Shown here: piece after piece, positions 61,858 to 64,000 of the stretch
How positions within the stretch are numbered: the first letter of the stretch is position 1
How the letters are laid out: each line of letters begins with the position of its first letter
Origin: Campylorhamphus procurvoides
Lineage: Eukaryota > Chordata > Aves > Passeriformes > Dendrocolaptidae
Assembly: GCA_013396655.1 (NCBI GenBank)
Contig: WBMV01005967.1
Coordinates: 253,202 to 317,201 of the forward strand
Length of the DNA stretch: 64,000 nt
Direction: 5' to 3'
Made by a program: the position numbers and the translations under genes
The notes under the pieces: model-generated
What the model saw: the letters and a program-made list of their open reading frames with translations, nothing else
Told to the model about the DNA's origin: nothing
Databases searched by the model: none

Positions 61858-64000
61858 GTATGTAACCTTTGCCCTCTTTGATGTGAAAATTAAGGTTACT
61901 GTAGCATGTTAAAAAGCAGGAGTGTCTGCAGTGTGGTGGTGACCCTCAGCTGCTGAGGAACAGGGATTTTCACATGGTGTGCTCTCACAGTAGCAGGCAG
62001 ATTTGTCTTTGTGGTCAGACTGCTTTTGTTTAGTGATTTGAATTTCAGGGCACAAATAATGCAGGAAGGGCTTTGTAACAGAGCTGGTCAGGAACTCCAT
62101 CACCTTGAAAGAGGTCTTGGATGGTTTTGTGGTTCACTGAACATTGGTTCTGTAATGAGGACTGTGATTCCCCTCTTCTGGGCAGCAAGTCTGCAAAAGC
62201 ATTCAGGTTTTATGTGATAGCTGCAGACGTTTTCATGAAACAAATGCACACTTGTTTAATCATGTAAATCTGCAGTGGTCCATGTGAGAGCATCTGCTGA
62301 TGTTTCCATGTCAAATTACCACTGAAAAGCAGCAGTCAGTGATACACAGCATCCTGATGTCAGGATTTCCATGATGGAGCTGTATTGCCAGGCAGTGCTA
62401 TTCCCGCTGACAGGAACAATTTTGACATGGTGAAGTTACCAGAGTTTAATTTCCCAAAACTAATGAAAGTGTTGGTTTCATTTAATTCGTATTCTTCTTC
62501 TAATGGCATGGATTTTGGGGGTTAGACACACTATGTGGTGTTGTGTTTGTGTCCAGCCTCATTTGCCATCTCAGCAACCATCCAGAGCAGTGTGAGCATC
62601 CGTGTGTCCAGCGGGCAGAGCAGGGCAGGGCAAGTCAGGGCCAGGAATGTAGAGGAGTTTGGGGAGTGCAGCTATGAGGCACTGGGAGAAGGAGGCAAGA
62701 GAGAGCAGTCTTTGCATGTCCACCCTTAGTGACTCACTAACATGGATATGTTGCCAGCCGTGGCGCTGATGGTGTAATGTGTGACGTCTGTAACACACTC
62801 ACATGGGTACTTCCCAGTGACCTCTTTTCTTTTCAGTTGCCTCTTTTGCTAGAACTCATTTCTGTCTCCAGTTTCATTGTGGAGAGTTTTAGCTCTTTAT
62901 GAGAAATACAATTTGCCATTAAAGCTCCAAATATTGGAATTTCTACTTTAACAGGGCTTGTACAATCTTGTACACTTTCAGCTGCACAAAAGTCATGTGT
63001 TATTAGGTATAAATGTACAATGATATATTGCTAAAAGTCAGGAATATTAAAGCTCACTTGCATGGAATACACAAAATACAGTTGATTGAATTTGATTTCC
63101 ATTTGTTTTATTGTATGCAGAAAGTGCTGTAAACTAGGAAATGTTAAGATTAATCTAATATAATGGTTAGATTAAATTTATAGCCAACTTTTCTTTCTTC
63201 TCCAAAGGCCAAATAAATGTCATTGTTTGGACAGCACGAGTTCCCCCTTGTGGTTAACTTTACTTATGAAATGGCTTTTATTTTCCAACACAGTGACATT
63301 CTGAGTTATATTTTATTTAAACTACTATTACCAAAAAAACATAAATGTGAAGTATCTTACTTAACAATCAAAGGTCCTAGAGGAAGCAAAGAAATGAGGA
63401 AATCCTGAAGATTTCAGATGGCTTATAATTTCTTTTCACTGATTTTAGTGAATCCTGTGTTCCACTTTTTTTATCTCACACCCCAGTTTAAAAAAAACCC
63501 AAACCCAACCAACCAAACTGTCAGTGAAATAAGCCCAAATCTCCTCATTATAGCAGACATCCTTCATATATGGAAGTAGGAGCTAAAAATACTGAAATAG
63601 GAATTTCTTTCAAAGTGGTTTGAAAAAAAGGTTAGTAAAAGGCATTAAATTGTGAACCTCTAGTAGGTTATAAAAGAATTTATTTGATTTAGTTTGGCTC
63701 AGCTGTTTGTTTCCAGGACTGGATACAGGTCAGAGAAAGAGGAAATATCATTCTCTAGGGTATAGTTGTTTTGGTTTTAAATGTTGTCATATGGTCATTT
63801 CAATGTGCACATTTAAAAACTGATATAAACCCTTCCTTTTAGTAGAACAGGTAAGTCTTTCACATTAAGTCTGTTATTGCACTCAGCTTAACTAGAGGTT
63901 CACTCTGGAAGTGTGAAATAGTGGCTGAAATATTTGTTACTGTACCTGCCATAGTGCATTTCCTTTGTTTCATAATGAATAATTGTCTCAGTTCAAAGGA
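61858..64000 (+). other. Start of the intron after exon 16 (continues past the window)
   Basis: Donor gtatgt in phase 2. No downstream EPB41L4A exon, no CR1 and no other gene recognised. An A/C-rich tract lies at 63489-63518. Confidence 0.82.
63489..63518. repeat. A/C-rich (CCAAA)n-like tract
   Basis: About 30 bases of A8 followed by CCCAAACCCAACC-type units; the complement of the T/G-rich tracts at 30981 and 34561. Confidence 0.8.

Noticed and set aside
61858..64000. Search for the exon after window exon 16
   Set aside because: No segment continuing the RS-rich tail in phase 2 with good splice sites was found.
1..64000. CRISPR arrays, operons, tRNA, rRNA, snoRNA or a second gene
   Set aside because: The window is eukaryotic intronic and exonic DNA; no cloverleaf, direct-repeat array or independent conserved coding set was recognised by eye. 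Small intronic RNAs cannot be excluded without a covariance-model search.

Overview
This is a vertebrate nuclear-genome window, almost certainly from a bird. The main evidence is a set of CR1 LINE fragments with the typical avian 3' end, one solo LTR of the type common in avian endogenous retroviruses, and short introns by vertebrate standards. The sequence is a draft assembly: there is a 259-base N gap at 1733-1991 and a single N at 20962.

The window holds the middle of one protein-coding gene on the + strand. Sixteen consecutive exons lie between 8171 and 61857. They join into an open reading frame of 1400 nt (466 complete codons plus 2 nt). I recognise it as EPB41L4A (band 4.1-like 4A, also called NBL4), a FERM-domain membrane-cytoskeleton linker. 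All sixteen exons have AG acceptors and GT donors, and the split codons are completed correctly at every internal junction. The 5' exons (start codon, most of the FERM F1 lobe) lie before the window. The 3' exons (C-terminal tail, stop, 3' UTR) lie after it.

Layout: 1-8170 is the tail of an upstream intron. Exons at 8171-22589 (window exons 1-7) encode the end of F1, the F2 lobe and the first part of F3. A 9.6 kb intron (22590-32180) interrupts F3. Exons 8-9 (32181-33025) finish F3 and enter the FERM-adjacent region. Exons 10-16 (35883-61857) encode a basic, serine/arginine-rich linker. Much of this linker comes from exons that are multiples of three and bounded by phase-2 introns, so they could be skipped singly without a frameshift. 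The final intron runs past base 64000.

Non-coding content is intronic: about nine CR1 remnants (seven antisense to the gene, two sense), one antisense solo LTR, simple repeats, and long unique AT-rich DNA. No tRNA, rRNA, CRISPR array or second gene could be supported. The small ORFs scattered through the introns look like chance frames or CR1 relics.

The observation most likely to matter to a user is an apparent assembly error: 438 bp immediately left of the N gap is repeated, apparently exactly, immediately right of it. No new biological system is evident. The most interesting biology is the modular exon architecture of the RS-rich linker and an internally deleted CR1 at 58136-59290.
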